A stretch of DNA of 64,000 bases. Source: JBHIDJ01 sp046760105. GTDB taxonomy: Bacteria > Pseudomonadota > Gammaproteobacteria > Acidiferrobacterales > SPGG2. The translations under genes and the position numbers were made by a program. Position 1 is the first letter of the stretch. Each line of letters starts with the position of its first letter. The notes beneath the pieces are model-generated. The model saw only the letters and a list, made by a program, of their open reading frames with translations. It searched no databases and was not told the origin of the DNA. Shown here piece after piece: positions 1-8,416 of the stretch. The DNA is taken from the NCBI GenBank assembly GCA_046760105.1, contig JBHIDJ010000006.1, positions 10,091 to 74,090 on the forward strand, written 5' to 3'.

Positions 1-193
1 ATTAGTGCTGTTGATATGTCTATAAAGCTAGCTATGCATTATCAGGCAAGGCGACCCGGCATTGAAAGCCTGTGAACAAGCTTGTGTTTACACAGTGTGT
101 TTCCTGTGACAGAGGCCGGGTGGGGTTTGTATGACTATGGGACAATTGTCATTATGCACAGGGAATCTACAGGGCTGTGTTCTGATCTAGTTG
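1..193. other. dnaA downstream intergenic region, probable part of oriC
   Basis: This is non-coding DNA between the dnaA stop and the left edge; dnaN would be expected further left on the minus strand. A full match to the DnaA-box consensus TTATNCACA lies at 152-160 (TTATGCACA). A one-mismatch box on the other strand lies at 71-79 (TTGTTCACA when read on minus). A near-palindrome, TGTGTTTACACA, lies at 83-94. Such clusters next to dnaA are typical of bacterial origins. Only part of the gap is visible, so the origin call is an inference. Confidence 0.45.
152..160 (+). promoter_or_regulatory. DnaA box, consensus match
   Basis: TTATGCACA matches the consensus TTATNCACA at all specified positions. 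It lies about 35 bases beyond the dnaA stop codon in the presumed dnaA-dnaN gap. Confidence 0.5.
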
Positions 194-1531
194 TTACGTA
201 GTCAATATCTTTATGAGGTTCTCATAGTCCTCTTTAGCACGGACATCGCTGGTAACCAGTGTGTTGATCTTACGGCATGCGTGCAGCACCGTTGTGTGGT
301 CACGCCCACCGAACGCATCACCAATCTCTGGGAGGCTGTGATTCGTAAGCTCCTTGGCGAGCGCCATTGCCATTTGCCGTGGTCGTGCTACCTGTCGGGA
401 GCGGCGCTTTGAGTGTAAGTCTGACACCCGTATCTTGTAGTATTCGGCGGCCGTCTTCTGAATGTTGTTGATCGTGACTAGCCGCTCCTGAAACGCGAGC
501 AAGTCCTTCAGGCTTTCGCTGGCGAGCTCTACGTTAATCATGCGGCCAGTGAAATCTGCATTAGCCATAACACGACGGAGCGCGCCTTCAAGCTCACGTA
601 CATTTGAACGCACACGCTTGGCAATGAAGAAGGCAACCTCGCCTGGTAGCGTCGCACCGTCACTTGCCGCCTTCTTTATGAGGATAGCAACCCGCGTTTC
701 CAGCTCCGGTGGCTCGATCGCAACCGTCAGCCCTGACCCGAAGCGCGATATTAATCGTTCGGCGACCCCGATGAGGTCTTTCGGGAAGCGGTCTGCGGTA
801 ATGATAACCTGACGTTGACCTTCCAGTAAGGCATTGAAAGTATGGAAGAATTCCTCCTGAGAGCGCTCCTTGCGCACGAAGAATTGGATGTCGTCGATGA
901 GCAGTGCATCGAGTGAGCGGTAGAATCTCTTGAACTCATTGATGGCATTGTGTTGTAACGCTCGGACCATGTCCGCCACGAAACGCTCCGCGTGCACGTA
1001 GGCAACATCCGCCCTAGGCTTACAGTGCAGCATCAGGTTTCCCGCTGCTTGCATAAGGTGGGTTTTACCCAACCCGACACCCCCGTAGATGAACAGCGGG
1101 TTGTACGCTCCACCCGGGTTTTCGCCAACCTGGTTTGCAGCGGCGCGCGCAAGCTGATTGGACTTACCCTCGACGTGGCTCTGGAACGTGAACTCTGGGT
1201 TTAGCCGGCCGACTACAGGCACGGCCTTATTGCCCACGCTCGCCGTGCGTGTTGCAATCGGTGTTGCATTCGCCAGTGCCCGCTCTTGACCACCGACCTC
1301 CACATACACGCTCACGCTGCCAGCGGCGTCGTACTGTGTCGCGAGCTCGGCGATACGTTCCATGAACCGCTCCCTTACCCAATCCATCACAAAGCGGTTG
1401 GGTGCTAGCAACCGCAACACACGCTCTTCTTTTATTGCTTGCAGTGGACGGATCCATGTGTTGAATTGTTGGGTAGGTAGCTCCTCCTCTAACCGCGCTA
1501 GGCAGTTTGTCCACAAGGCTGGATGTGTCAT
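194..1531 (-). CDS. dnaA: Chromosomal replication initiator protein DnaA
   Basis: DnaA is the ATP-dependent initiator that binds DnaA boxes, melts the origin and loads the DnaB helicase. The 445-residue protein is full length. The N-terminal domain I begins MTHPALWTNC and is followed by a variable linker. The AAA+ domain has Walker A GVGLGKTH and Walker B LLIDDIQFF. The C-terminal domain IV carries the signature GGRDHTTVLHACRKI. The frame is open upstream to 1588, but the ATG at 1531 gives the family's normal N-terminus and is preferred; no strong ribosome-binding site is visible. It diverges from rpmH across a 182-bp gap, as in many gammaproteobacteria, and dnaN probably follows just outside the window. 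Confidence 0.98.
   Translation of the reverse strand: MTHPALWTNCLARLEEELPTQQFNTWIRPLQAIKEERVLRLLAPNRFVMDWVRERFMERIAELATQYDAAGSVSVYVEVGGQERALANATPIATRTASVGNKAVPVVGRLNPEFTFQSHVEGKSNQLARAAANQVGENPGGAYNPLFIYGGVGLGKTHLMQAAGNLMLHCKPRADVAYVHAERFVADMVRALQHNAINEFKRFYRSLDALLIDDIQFFVRKERSQEEFFHTFNALLEGQRQVIITADRFPKDLIGVAERLISRFGSGLTVAIEPPELETRVAILIKKAASDGATLPGEVAFFIAKRVRSNVRELEGALRRVMANADFTGRMINVELASESLKDLLAFQERLVTINNIQKTAAEYYKIRVSDLHSKRRSRQVARPRQMAMALAKELTNHSLPEIGDAFGGRDHTTVLHACRKINTLVTSDVRAKEDYENLIKILTT
1507..1515 (+). promoter_or_regulatory. DnaA-box-like site inside the dnaA 5' end
   Basis: TTGTCCACA has one mismatch to TTATCCACA and lies within the first codons of dnaA, close to the dnaA-rpmH divergent gap. 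It could serve in autoregulation or be part of the origin, but one such match can occur by chance. Confidence 0.25.
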
Positions 1532-1641
1532 GGGCGTTGTTCTGTTAGTTGTGGGGGGGCGAGAGTCTATCGCCAAACTCGTGTGCAATCTACATGTCGA
1601 AAGCTACTCTAATGGATACAAGCATTTGCGTTTGTCAGTAG

Positions 1642-1671
1642 TTGACAAACCTGCGTTCAAGGCATTAACGT
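1642..1671 (+). promoter_or_regulatory. Possible rpmH promoter
   Basis: A perfect -35 box TTGACA lies at 1642-1647. The best -10 candidates, 17-18 bases on, are weak (TTAACG/TAACGT at 1665-1671). It sits 43 bases ahead of the rpmH start in the divergent dnaA-rpmH gap, where an rpmH-rnpA promoter is expected. Confidence 0.35.
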
Positions 1672-1713
1672 TGCGCCCCGCTTGCAGTAAGGAAGCGTTT
1701 AAGACCGGCACCG

Positions 1714-1848
1714 ATGAAAAGAACGTATCAACCAAGCGTTTTAAAACGCAAACGCAACCACGGGTTTCGGGCGCGCATGCGCACAGCGGGCGGTCGTGCA
1801 GTGCTTAATGCGCGTCGCGCGAAGCGCCGCTCACGCCTGAGCGCCTAA
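1714..1848 (+). CDS. rpmH: 50S ribosomal protein L34
   Basis: L34 is a small, very basic protein of the large ribosomal subunit. The reading frame encodes 44 residues beginning MKRTYQPSVLKRKR and ending RRSRLSA, the highly conserved full-length L34 form. The central HGFRARM and TAGGRAVLNARR segments are intact. It is the first gene of the rpmH-rnpA-yidD-yidC-mnmE cluster, diverges from dnaA, and lies 12 bases ahead of rnpA, so the two are almost certainly co-transcribed. Confidence 0.97.
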   Translation: MKRTYQPSVLKRKRNHGFRARMRTAGGRAVLNARRAKRRSRLSA

Positions 1849-1860
1849 CCTTTTTGGCAC

Positions 1861-2229
1861 GTGCCGGCGCGCGCCCGCGAAGGGCTACCCAAATCATATC
1901 GTCTGCTGCAGCCGTCGGCGTTCACATCCGTGCTGCGTCGTGGCTGTAAAAAGCGCGATGGTTATTTTACTGTGCTTGTGGTGCGGAACACGCTGGCACA
2001 TCTACGCGTAGGCTTAGTGGTATCGCGTAAGGTGTCGTCGAGGGCGGTCGTGCGTAACAGGATCAAACGTCAAATACGCGAATCGGTTCGTCACCATCAG
2101 CCAGAGCTGAAAGGCCTTGATCTCGTCGTTATCGCCCAGCCGCAAGCGGCACGTGCGGAAGCTTCTGCGCTGCGGGCATCGCTTCGGCAGCACTGGATCA
2201 GTATCATAGAAAAATGCGGCAAGCCCTAA
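1861..2229 (+). CDS. rnpA: Ribonuclease P protein component
   Basis: RnpA is the protein subunit of RNase P, which trims the 5' ends of tRNA precursors together with the RnpB RNA. The 122-residue protein has the family core: a basic N-terminus (LPKSYRLL), a central sheet, and the RNR signature VVRNRIKRQIRE near residues 61-72. It begins with GTG 12 bases after rpmH, and no better internal start was found. Its last 16 bases overlap the yidD start, indicating translational coupling. Confidence 0.95.
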   Translation: MPARAREGLPKSYRLLQPSAFTSVLRRGCKKRDGYFTVLVVRNTLAHLRVGLVVSRKVSSRAVVRNRIKRQIRESVRHHQPELKGLDLVVIAQPQAARAEASALRASLRQHWISIIEKCGKP

Positions 2230-2462
2230 TACGCATCGTGCGCGGCTATCGCTATTTTATCAGCCCACTACTGGGGCCACGCTGCCGCTTCTATCCGACA
2301 TGTTCCGAGTATGCGCTGACCGCCATCGAGGCGCACGGGGTGTGCAAAGGTGTGCGGCTTGCGTGCTGGCGCCTGCTGCGTTGCCACCCCTGGCACTCGG
2401 GGGGCTACGATCCTGTGCCTGCAGGCACGTCGTGCAACGAACACAAGGCAGGCCATGGATAA
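2214..2462 (+). CDS. yidD: Membrane protein insertion efficiency factor YidD
   Basis: YidD is a small membrane-associated protein that helps YidC-dependent membrane protein insertion. The 82 residues carry the family's conserved stretch: GPRCRFYPTCSEYAL with its cysteine, then RLLRCHPWHSGGYDPVP. The N-terminal half can form an amphipathic helix. The gene overlaps rnpA by 16 bases at its start and yidC by 8 bases at its end, so the three are translated as a tightly coupled unit. Confidence 0.95.
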   Translation: MRQALIRIVRGYRYFISPLLGPRCRFYPTCSEYALTAIEAHGVCKGVRLACWRLLRCHPWHSGGYDPVPAGTSCNEHKAGHG

Positions 2463-4125
2463 CACGCGTTTCTTGCTGATTATCGCGCTCGCGATCATCA
2501 TATTCTTGATTTTCCAGGCGTGGCAAGAGGAACAACGTCGGGCGGCTGAGCCGCCCGAGATCGCGACAGCGCCCGCCACCCCGGATGCGCCGGATGCGCC
2601 CAAGCCCCCGGCGGCTGAGACACCGGTACCAGCCCCACCTGCGGTGGAGGAGCGACCCACGAAGGCACCCGAGGCACCGCCCACCCGCATCGAGACGGGC
2701 GCGCAAATTACGGTGGTGACGGATGTGGTCGAGGCGGTCATCGATACCGCCGGCGGCGATCTGCGCGAGCTCAAGTTGCGCAAGTACCCGGTGTCGGTCG
2801 ATAAGCCGGATGAGCCCTTTGTGCTGTTGGAGAGTGCCGGCAAACATATCTATGTCGCGCAGTCGGGGCTCATCGGCCTCGATCGGGAGTATCCCACTCA
2901 CAATACGCGTTACCAGGCAGAAGCAAGCCGTTATGTACTGGCTAAGGATGCGGATCGGGTGCAAGTGCCGCTGCGCTGGCAGGCACCCGATGGCGTGCGC
3001 TACACGAAGCTCTATACCTTTCACCGCGACAGCTACGTCGTCGATGTGGAGTTCCTTGTCGAGAACACCGACGCCGGGCCCTGGGAGGGGCATCTCTACC
3101 GTCAGTTCCGCCGGCGATATATCGATCCCAAGCGCGGCTGGTTGGCACTGCCCACATACACCGGTGCCGCCATCTACACGCCCGAGGATAAGTACGACAA
3201 GATCTCTTTCGGCGACATTCGCGACGAGCCGCTGGAACGCGACGTGACCGGTGGTTGGGTCGCGATGTTACAGCACTATTTTGTGGGTTCGTGGATGCCG
3301 GCAGCCGACGAGCGCAACCGCTTTTACACGCTGGCGCTCGCGGACGACAACTACACCGTGGGCCTGAAGCAATTAACGCCAACCACCGTGGCGCCGGGCG
3401 CGAGCGGCCGGTTAAAGACAACGATCTACGCTGGCCCCAAAGAAACCCGTCGTCTGACGCGGCTGGTGGAAGGCATGGAGCTTACCGTCGACTACGGCTG
3501 GCTTACCGTCATATCGGCGCCGCTGTTCTGGTTGCTCCAGTACATTCACGGCTGGGTTGGGAACTGGGGCTGGGCGATCGTCGTGCTCACTTTTATCATC
3601 AAGCTCGTGTTCTATCCCTTGTCAGCCGCGAGCTACAAGTCGATGGCGCACATGAAACGGGTGCAGCCAAAGCTGCAGAGCCTGCGGGAACGCTTCGGTC
3701 ATGACAAGCAGCGCATGAACCAGGCGATGATGGAGCTTTACAAGAAAGAGAAGATCAACCCGCTAGGCGGCTGTCTGCCGATCGCGATCCAGATCCCGGT
3801 GTTTATCGCGCTTTACTGGGTGTTGCTCGAGAGCGTCGAGCTGCGCCAGGCGCCCTTCATTCTCTGGATCACGGATCTAAGTGTTCGGGATCCCTTATTC
3901 GCCTTGCCCCTGATGATGGGCGCGACCATGTTTATTCAGCAGAAGCTGAATCCTCCTCCCCCGGATCCGATGCAGGCAAAGGTCATGATGGCCTTGCCGT
4001 TCGTGTTCACGGTGTTCTTCCTGTTCTTTCCCGCGGGACTGGTGCTTTACTGGCTGGTTAACAACATCCTCTCAGTCGCCCAACAGTGGCAGATCACACA
4101 CATGATCGCGGCCAAGGCAAAATAG
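2455..4125 (+). CDS. yidC: Membrane protein insertase YidC
   Basis: YidC inserts and folds inner-membrane proteins, alone or with SecYEG; F-ATPase subunit c, also encoded in this window, is a classic client. The 556-residue protein has the gram-negative layout: an N-terminal membrane anchor (residues 6-20), a Pro/Ala-rich linker, a large periplasmic beta domain, and the conserved C-terminal five-helix core with NPLGGCLPIAIQIPVFIALYW near residue 440. The open frame begins earlier, at 2350, but the ATG at 2455 gives the standard MDNTRFLLIIAL N-terminus and overlaps the yidD stop by 8 bases. Confidence 0.97.
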   Translation: MDNTRFLLIIALAIIIFLIFQAWQEEQRRAAEPPEIATAPATPDAPDAPKPPAAETPVPAPPAVEERPTKAPEAPPTRIETGAQITVVTDVVEAVIDTAGGDLRELKLRKYPVSVDKPDEPFVLLESAGKHIYVAQSGLIGLDREYPTHNTRYQAEASRYVLAKDADRVQVPLRWQAPDGVRYTKLYTFHRDSYVVDVEFLVENTDAGPWEGHLYRQFRRRYIDPKRGWLALPTYTGAAIYTPEDKYDKISFGDIRDEPLERDVTGGWVAMLQHYFVGSWMPAADERNRFYTLALADDNYTVGLKQLTPTTVAPGASGRLKTTIYAGPKETRRLTRLVEGMELTVDYGWLTVISAPLFWLLQYIHGWVGNWGWAIVVLTFIIKLVFYPLSAASYKSMAHMKRVQPKLQSLRERFGHDKQRMNQAMMELYKKEKINPLGGCLPIAIQIPVFIALYWVLLESVELRQAPFILWITDLSVRDPLFALPLMMGATMFIQQKLNPPPPDPMQAKVMMALPFVFTVFFLFFPAGLVLYWLVNNILSVAQQWQITHMIAAKAK

Positions 4126-4133
4126 AATCCGCT

Positions 4134-5489
4134 TTGCCGATTCCCGCACGCGACACCATTGCTGCCGTCGCCACGCCGCCGGGGCGTGGCGGCATCGCGA
4201 TCGTGCGCGTGTCCGGGCCCGCAGTGCGTGCCGTCGCCGAGGGGCTCGTCGGCCAGCTGCCGCGCCCGCGCTACGCGGTTTATGGTGCATTCGAGGATGC
4301 CTGCAAGCGCCCGATCGACAAGGGCATTGCATTGTTCTTTCCGGCGCCCGGTTCCTTCACCGGCGAGGACGTGCTGGAGCTCCACGGCCATGGTGGTCCG
4401 GTGGTCATGGACATGCTGCTCAAACGCGTGCTGCAGCTCGGGGCCCGCATGGCACGTGCAGGCGAGTTTTCCGAACGCGCGTTTTTAAACGGCAAGCTCG
4501 ACCTGACGCAGGCTGAAGCCGTCGCCGATCTTATCGAAAGCAGCTCCGAAAGCGCGGCACGTTCCGCGTTGCGTTCGCTCGAAGGGCAATTCTCCAGGCG
4601 CGTGCATGCGATCGTCGAGCAGCTTATCGAACTGCGCACCTATGTCGAGGCATCGATCGATTTTCCTGAAGAGGAGATCGACTTTTTGTCCGATCACAAG
4701 CTGTCGCGCGATCTCGTGGCAATACTGCAGGGGCTCGATGATCTACTTGAGTCGGCGCGCCAGGGCTGCTTGCTGCATGACGGTATGACGATCGTGTTGG
4801 CGGGCCCACCTAATGCCGGCAAGTCCAGCCTGCTGAATCGGCTCGCACAACACGATGCAGCGATTGTCAGCCGCACACCGGGCACGACCCGGGATGTCCT
4901 GCGCGAACGCATCCAAATAGACGGCATGCCGGTACATGTATTGGACACCGCGGGTCTGCGCGATTCCACCGGTGAAATCGAAACCGAGGGCGTACGCCGC
5001 GCACGCGCCGCGATGGAACACGCCGACCGGGTGTTGCTCGTGATCGATGACGACATCGCGGATGAAAGCTCGGTGCAAACGCTCATACAGCAGCTTCCGC
5101 AGCCGGTGACCTATACATTGATCCGCAACAAGATCGACCTCAGTGGCCGCCCGCCGGGCGAGTGTGACAACACCGCTCAGACAGAGCTCGCACTGTCAGC
5201 CAAGACCGGGGTTGGCCTCGACGACTTGCGCCAACATATGAAAAAGACGATGGGATTTCAGGACGCCGGCGAAGGGACGTTTATCGCCCGGCGCCGGCAC
5301 CTGGACGCACTTGCGCGTGCGCGCCGGCATGTACGGGCGGGGCAGGAGCAGCTAGAGCACGCACGCGCCGGCGAGTTGGCGGCCGAGGAGTTGCGCCTCG
5401 CCCAGCAAGCGCTTAACGAGATCACTGGTGAGTTCACCACCGAGGATCTGCTCGGCCGCATCTTCGCGAGTTTTTGTGTTGGCAAGTGA
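4134..5489 (+). CDS. mnmE: tRNA uridine-5-carboxymethylaminomethyl(34) synthesis GTPase MnmE
   Basis: MnmE works with MnmG to modify the wobble uridine U34 of several tRNAs using a tetrahydrofolate-derived one-carbon unit. The folate-binding N-terminal domain begins DTIAAVATPPGRGGI. The G domain shows G1 GPPNAGKSS, the DTAGLR switch and NKID. The C-terminal helical domain ends in the conserved ASFCVGK with its catalytic cysteine. The frame is open from a GTG at 4086, inside yidC. The TTG at 4134, 8 bases after the yidC stop, gives the usual N-terminus and is preferred, though neither start has a good ribosome-binding site. It is unusual that mnmG does not follow directly; a minus-strand operon lies between. 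Confidence 0.93.
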   Translation: MPIPARDTIAAVATPPGRGGIAIVRVSGPAVRAVAEGLVGQLPRPRYAVYGAFEDACKRPIDKGIALFFPAPGSFTGEDVLELHGHGGPVVMDMLLKRVLQLGARMARAGEFSERAFLNGKLDLTQAEAVADLIESSSESAARSALRSLEGQFSRRVHAIVEQLIELRTYVEASIDFPEEEIDFLSDHKLSRDLVAILQGLDDLLESARQGCLLHDGMTIVLAGPPNAGKSSLLNRLAQHDAAIVSRTPGTTRDVLRERIQIDGMPVHVLDTAGLRDSTGEIETEGVRRARAAMEHADRVLLVIDDDIADESSVQTLIQQLPQPVTYTLIRNKIDLSGRPPGECDNTAQTELALSAKTGVGLDDLRQHMKKTMGFQDAGEGTFIARRRHLDALARARRHVRAGQEQLEHARAGELAAEELRLAQQALNEITGEFTTEDLLGRIFASFCVGK

Positions 5490-5505
5490 GAAAGCTCGCC
5501 GCGTG

Positions 5506-7497
5506 CTAACGCGTCGCGGCGTGGAACCCCATCACCAGCCGTTTTAAGCTCTTGGTGTGCGCCGTCCCGCTTAGGCCTCCGTAGCGCAGACGCAAGTAAA
5601 GATCAGTGATGGCATCCACCGCGCCTTGGAGGTCAGGGCGCTCGGCCGTCACCCGTTGCGCAAACGCCAGTGCCCCTTCGGCTGGCCGACGTTCAAGCCC
5701 GACATGCGCGAGCTCACGACAAAAGCTCCGGTAAAGCCGCTGCACGCGATCGGTTTGCGGCCGTTGCCGCATCGGCCTGGCGAGCAGCAACAGGCTGCAA
5801 AGCACTACAATGGCCAGTGTGGTGAGCAGACCGCGCCACGAAAGGGCCGGCATATGTAGTTGGCTTAGCAAGTGTTGTTGCTGCGCGTGGTCATAGCCCA
5901 GCACCGAACGGTGCCAAGCGACATTTGTGGCGTCCCAGTAAAGGCGCACCGTATGCCAGGACCGCGCGACCCATCCCAGTTCGATCAACCTGCGCACCGC
6001 CTCGGTGGGGAAACGGCCGAGCAGCACCCCGCGAAGTTCCAATTCGCGGACGGCATCGATACCGAGTTCGACCCGCTCGGGCGCTACCGCCGCGGTCGGA
6101 TCCACCCGCAGCCAGCCCCGCTGCGGTACCCAAATCTCGGCCCAGGCATGGGCATCCGCCTGGCGGACGATCCAGTAGTTTCCGGCGGCATTGAACTCTC
6201 CGCCGAGGTACCCGGTGACGATGCGACTGGGTACACCCGCCGCGCGCATCAGCGTCACGAAGGCGGAGGCAAAATGGCCACAGAACCCCCTGCGCGTGTC
6301 GAACAAGAACTCGTCGATCGGGTCAATACCGAGCGGTGGCGGATTCAAGGTGTAGAAGAATGGCTGCTCGCGAAAATAGGCGAGCGCCATCTGCGCGATC
6401 GCGAGATCGTCCGCCGATCGGGCGTGCCAGGTCCTTGCCAGCGCACGTACCCGTGGACTGATATGCTCCGGCAGCTGCAAGGCGAAGCCCCGTTCCGCGG
6501 AGTCGAGCGATCCGGTGTGATAGTGGGGATAAGAAATAACGCTGTACTGCATTCGATCGCGAATGGGGCGGCGGTGCTCGAGCAGATAACCAGGGCGCAC
6601 TCGGGCGTGGCTAGGTACGACAATCGGCAGATCGAGCGCCAACATCCAGGGTTTGTTGCTGGGCTCCAGACTCACGGTGTATTTCACCGGCGCCCCCAGG
6701 CGCTGGAAGCGCCTCTTGGGGATCAACGTCTTTGCCGCCTCGCCACGCACCCAGCGTTGACCATCTGTTTGCCACAGCACGAGCGCACGCCAGTAAAGCT
6801 GCGAAGGTTTGGGTGGCTTACCTTCGAACTCCACGCGAAAGGCAGGCGTATAGGATGCGCTCAGGCGGTGAATGCTGCCGGGCTGCATGACCTCAGATAG
6901 ACCCGTGAGACCGCTATAGGCGTCGCTCGGCAGCGACCACAAGCCGCCTTGTATTCGTGGAAACAGGATGAACATGGCAAGCATTAACGGCAGGCCCTTG
7001 AGCATCAGCATGCCTGCCAGCTGCAGGTCGTAGCGCCAGTCGGCGCTGGCAGGTTGGTTGAGCCGCACGAGGGTGGCAATGCTCGTCAGTACCACGAGTC
7101 CCCCGTAAAGCACCATCATCGGTGTCTGCGAGTGAAGAAAGGCGGCTAACACCAGCAGGTAGCATAGGCACACGGCCACTACACAATCGCGAAGCTGGCG
7201 GAGCTCCAGGAGCTTCAACGCCAGTAAACCCGCGAGCAACCCGGCACCGGCGTCACGGCCAAGCAGGGTGCCATAATGCCGATAGATGGCGGCGACGAGC
7301 AGAAGCGTTAGGCTGAGACGCAGCAAACGGCCGGGCGTCGACCAGCCGCGATTGTCGATCGCGAAGCGCCAGATCATCCCGCCGGCGCACGCCAACAGGA
7401 CCCAGACGGGCAGCGTGCGCATATGCGGGGCCAAGGCGAGCACCCCGGTTACCAGGAGGCTATTCAGTCCCCAACGCTCCGGCCTAGGCTGCGTCAC
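5506..7497 (-). CDS. TgpA-like membrane transglutaminase (DUF3488/transglutaminase-like/DUF4129)
   Basis: This is a 663-residue membrane protein with a periplasmic transglutaminase-like domain, as in Pseudomonas TgpA. About six hydrophobic segments occupy residues 12-180. The papain-like fold follows with a visible triad: Cys406 in RRGFCGHFASAF, His450 in ADAHAWAEIW and Asp466 in RVDPTAA. A further membrane helix lies at about 555-573, with a cytoplasmic tail after it. It is the last gene of a MoxR-DUF58-TgpA operon and overlaps the DUF58 gene by 14 bases. The proteins of this family are thought to act on the cell envelope, but the substrate is unknown. The start codon is GTG. Confidence 0.9.
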   Translation of the reverse strand: MTQPRPERWGLNSLLVTGVLALAPHMRTLPVWVLLACAGGMIWRFAIDNRGWSTPGRLLRLSLTLLLVAAIYRHYGTLLGRDAGAGLLAGLLALKLLELRQLRDCVVAVCLCYLLVLAAFLHSQTPMMVLYGGLVVLTSIATLVRLNQPASADWRYDLQLAGMLMLKGLPLMLAMFILFPRIQGGLWSLPSDAYSGLTGLSEVMQPGSIHRLSASYTPAFRVEFEGKPPKPSQLYWRALVLWQTDGQRWVRGEAAKTLIPKRRFQRLGAPVKYTVSLEPSNKPWMLALDLPIVVPSHARVRPGYLLEHRRPIRDRMQYSVISYPHYHTGSLDSAERGFALQLPEHISPRVRALARTWHARSADDLAIAQMALAYFREQPFFYTLNPPPLGIDPIDEFLFDTRRGFCGHFASAFVTLMRAAGVPSRIVTGYLGGEFNAAGNYWIVRQADAHAWAEIWVPQRGWLRVDPTAAVAPERVELGIDAVRELELRGVLLGRFPTEAVRRLIELGWVARSWHTVRLYWDATNVAWHRSVLGYDHAQQQHLLSQLHMPALSWRGLLTTLAIVVLCSLLLLARPMRQRPQTDRVQRLYRSFCRELAHVGLERRPAEGALAFAQRVTAERPDLQGAVDAITDLYLRLRYGGLSGTAHTKSLKRLVMGFHAATR

Positions 7498-8416
7498 TAC
7501 TTGTGTACCCCGGAAACAGCGCCAACGCCGTCAAACATTGGTGCCGGTGGTGCTCGCCGCTCGCGGGCCCCAACGTCGTGCCGGGTAGGCGCAGGCCGTA
7601 CTGGAGGCCCGCCTGCTCGCAGTCCAATACCCAGCGGCAAAGCTGGCTAAGCCGTTGCTCGTGGTCGAGCCCGGCCAGCGTAGCCCAATCGAGCCAGACG
7701 CTGGCGCGATAGCTTCCCCCGAATTGCTTCGTCAGCATACCGCGGCCGCGTGCTACGGCCTTCCAACTGACGTGGCGGGGCGAATCGCCGGGTCGGAACT
7801 CTCGCAGGCCACGGAAGTCCTCACCGTCCGGTTGCAAGCCAGGGTCCTGGCGCGCGTGTATAGCGACGCCGATCGGAGTGGACATGAAACGCACCGGTCG
7901 TGGATAGACGAGGCAGCGGTTATCGAGGTTGATGCGCCGGGACCAGGCATAGAGAAAGCCGAGCGGAAATCGGGTGGACACGACGACCGGTGGCGCCGCG
8001 AGATAACCACGCCGCCGCGCTGGCACCGCCAGGCACACGCAGGCTTGCCCACACTCTACCACGTCGACGCGACCAACCTGGGTTTTGTCGCTTTCCACGC
8101 ACACCCCGACGCGCGCTGCGGTCCTGTCGTTGCTGAGGCACACGGGGAAGTCCGCACGCTCGCCGACGAATACCGGAGCGCACGCTCCTGGCGAGACACG
8201 CAGACCAAGCAGGTTGCGATGAGTGTAGAGCATGGACACCACCGCCACCGCGGCGAGCCAAAAGGTCAGGCCGAAGGCGAGCGCATTGCTGTAGTTAATG
8301 GCGGCCACCAGCAACACCAGCAGCACCAGGCTGAATAGCCACCCGAACCGCGTAGGCAGGATATACAGCTGACGTCGCTGCAGGACCACCTCATCGGGAG
8401 GTCGCGGTGTGGACAT
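7484..8416 (-). CDS. DUF58 domain-containing protein
   Basis: The 310-residue protein has two membrane helices near residues 27-62, then a soluble region. The DUF58 hallmark FRGLREFRPGDSPRHVSWK sits around residues 204-222 and begins a von Willebrand A-like fold. DUF58 proteins are usually encoded with MoxR ATPases, which are proposed to act as chaperones on them. The gene begins one base from the moxR stop (TGATG) and overlaps the next gene by 14 bases, so the three are translationally coupled. The molecular function is not known. Confidence 0.88.
   Translation of the reverse strand: MSTPRPPDEVVLQRRQLYILPTRFGWLFSLVLLVLLVAAINYSNALAFGLTFWLAAVAVVSMLYTHRNLLGLRVSPGACAPVFVGERADFPVCLSNDRTAARVGVCVESDKTQVGRVDVVECGQACVCLAVPARRRGYLAAPPVVVSTRFPLGFLYAWSRRINLDNRCLVYPRPVRFMSTPIGVAIHARQDPGLQPDGEDFRGLREFRPGDSPRHVSWKAVARGRGMLTKQFGGSYRASVWLDWATLAGLDHEQRLSQLCRWVLDCEQAGLQYGLRLPGTTLGPASGEHHRHQCLTALALFPGYTSSDAA

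Noticed and set aside
1227..1514. Open frames inside dnaA and many other genes on alternative frames
   Set aside because: They overlap strongly conserved genes, have unusual residue composition and lack ribosome-binding sites; they are shadows of the high-G+C coding sequence.
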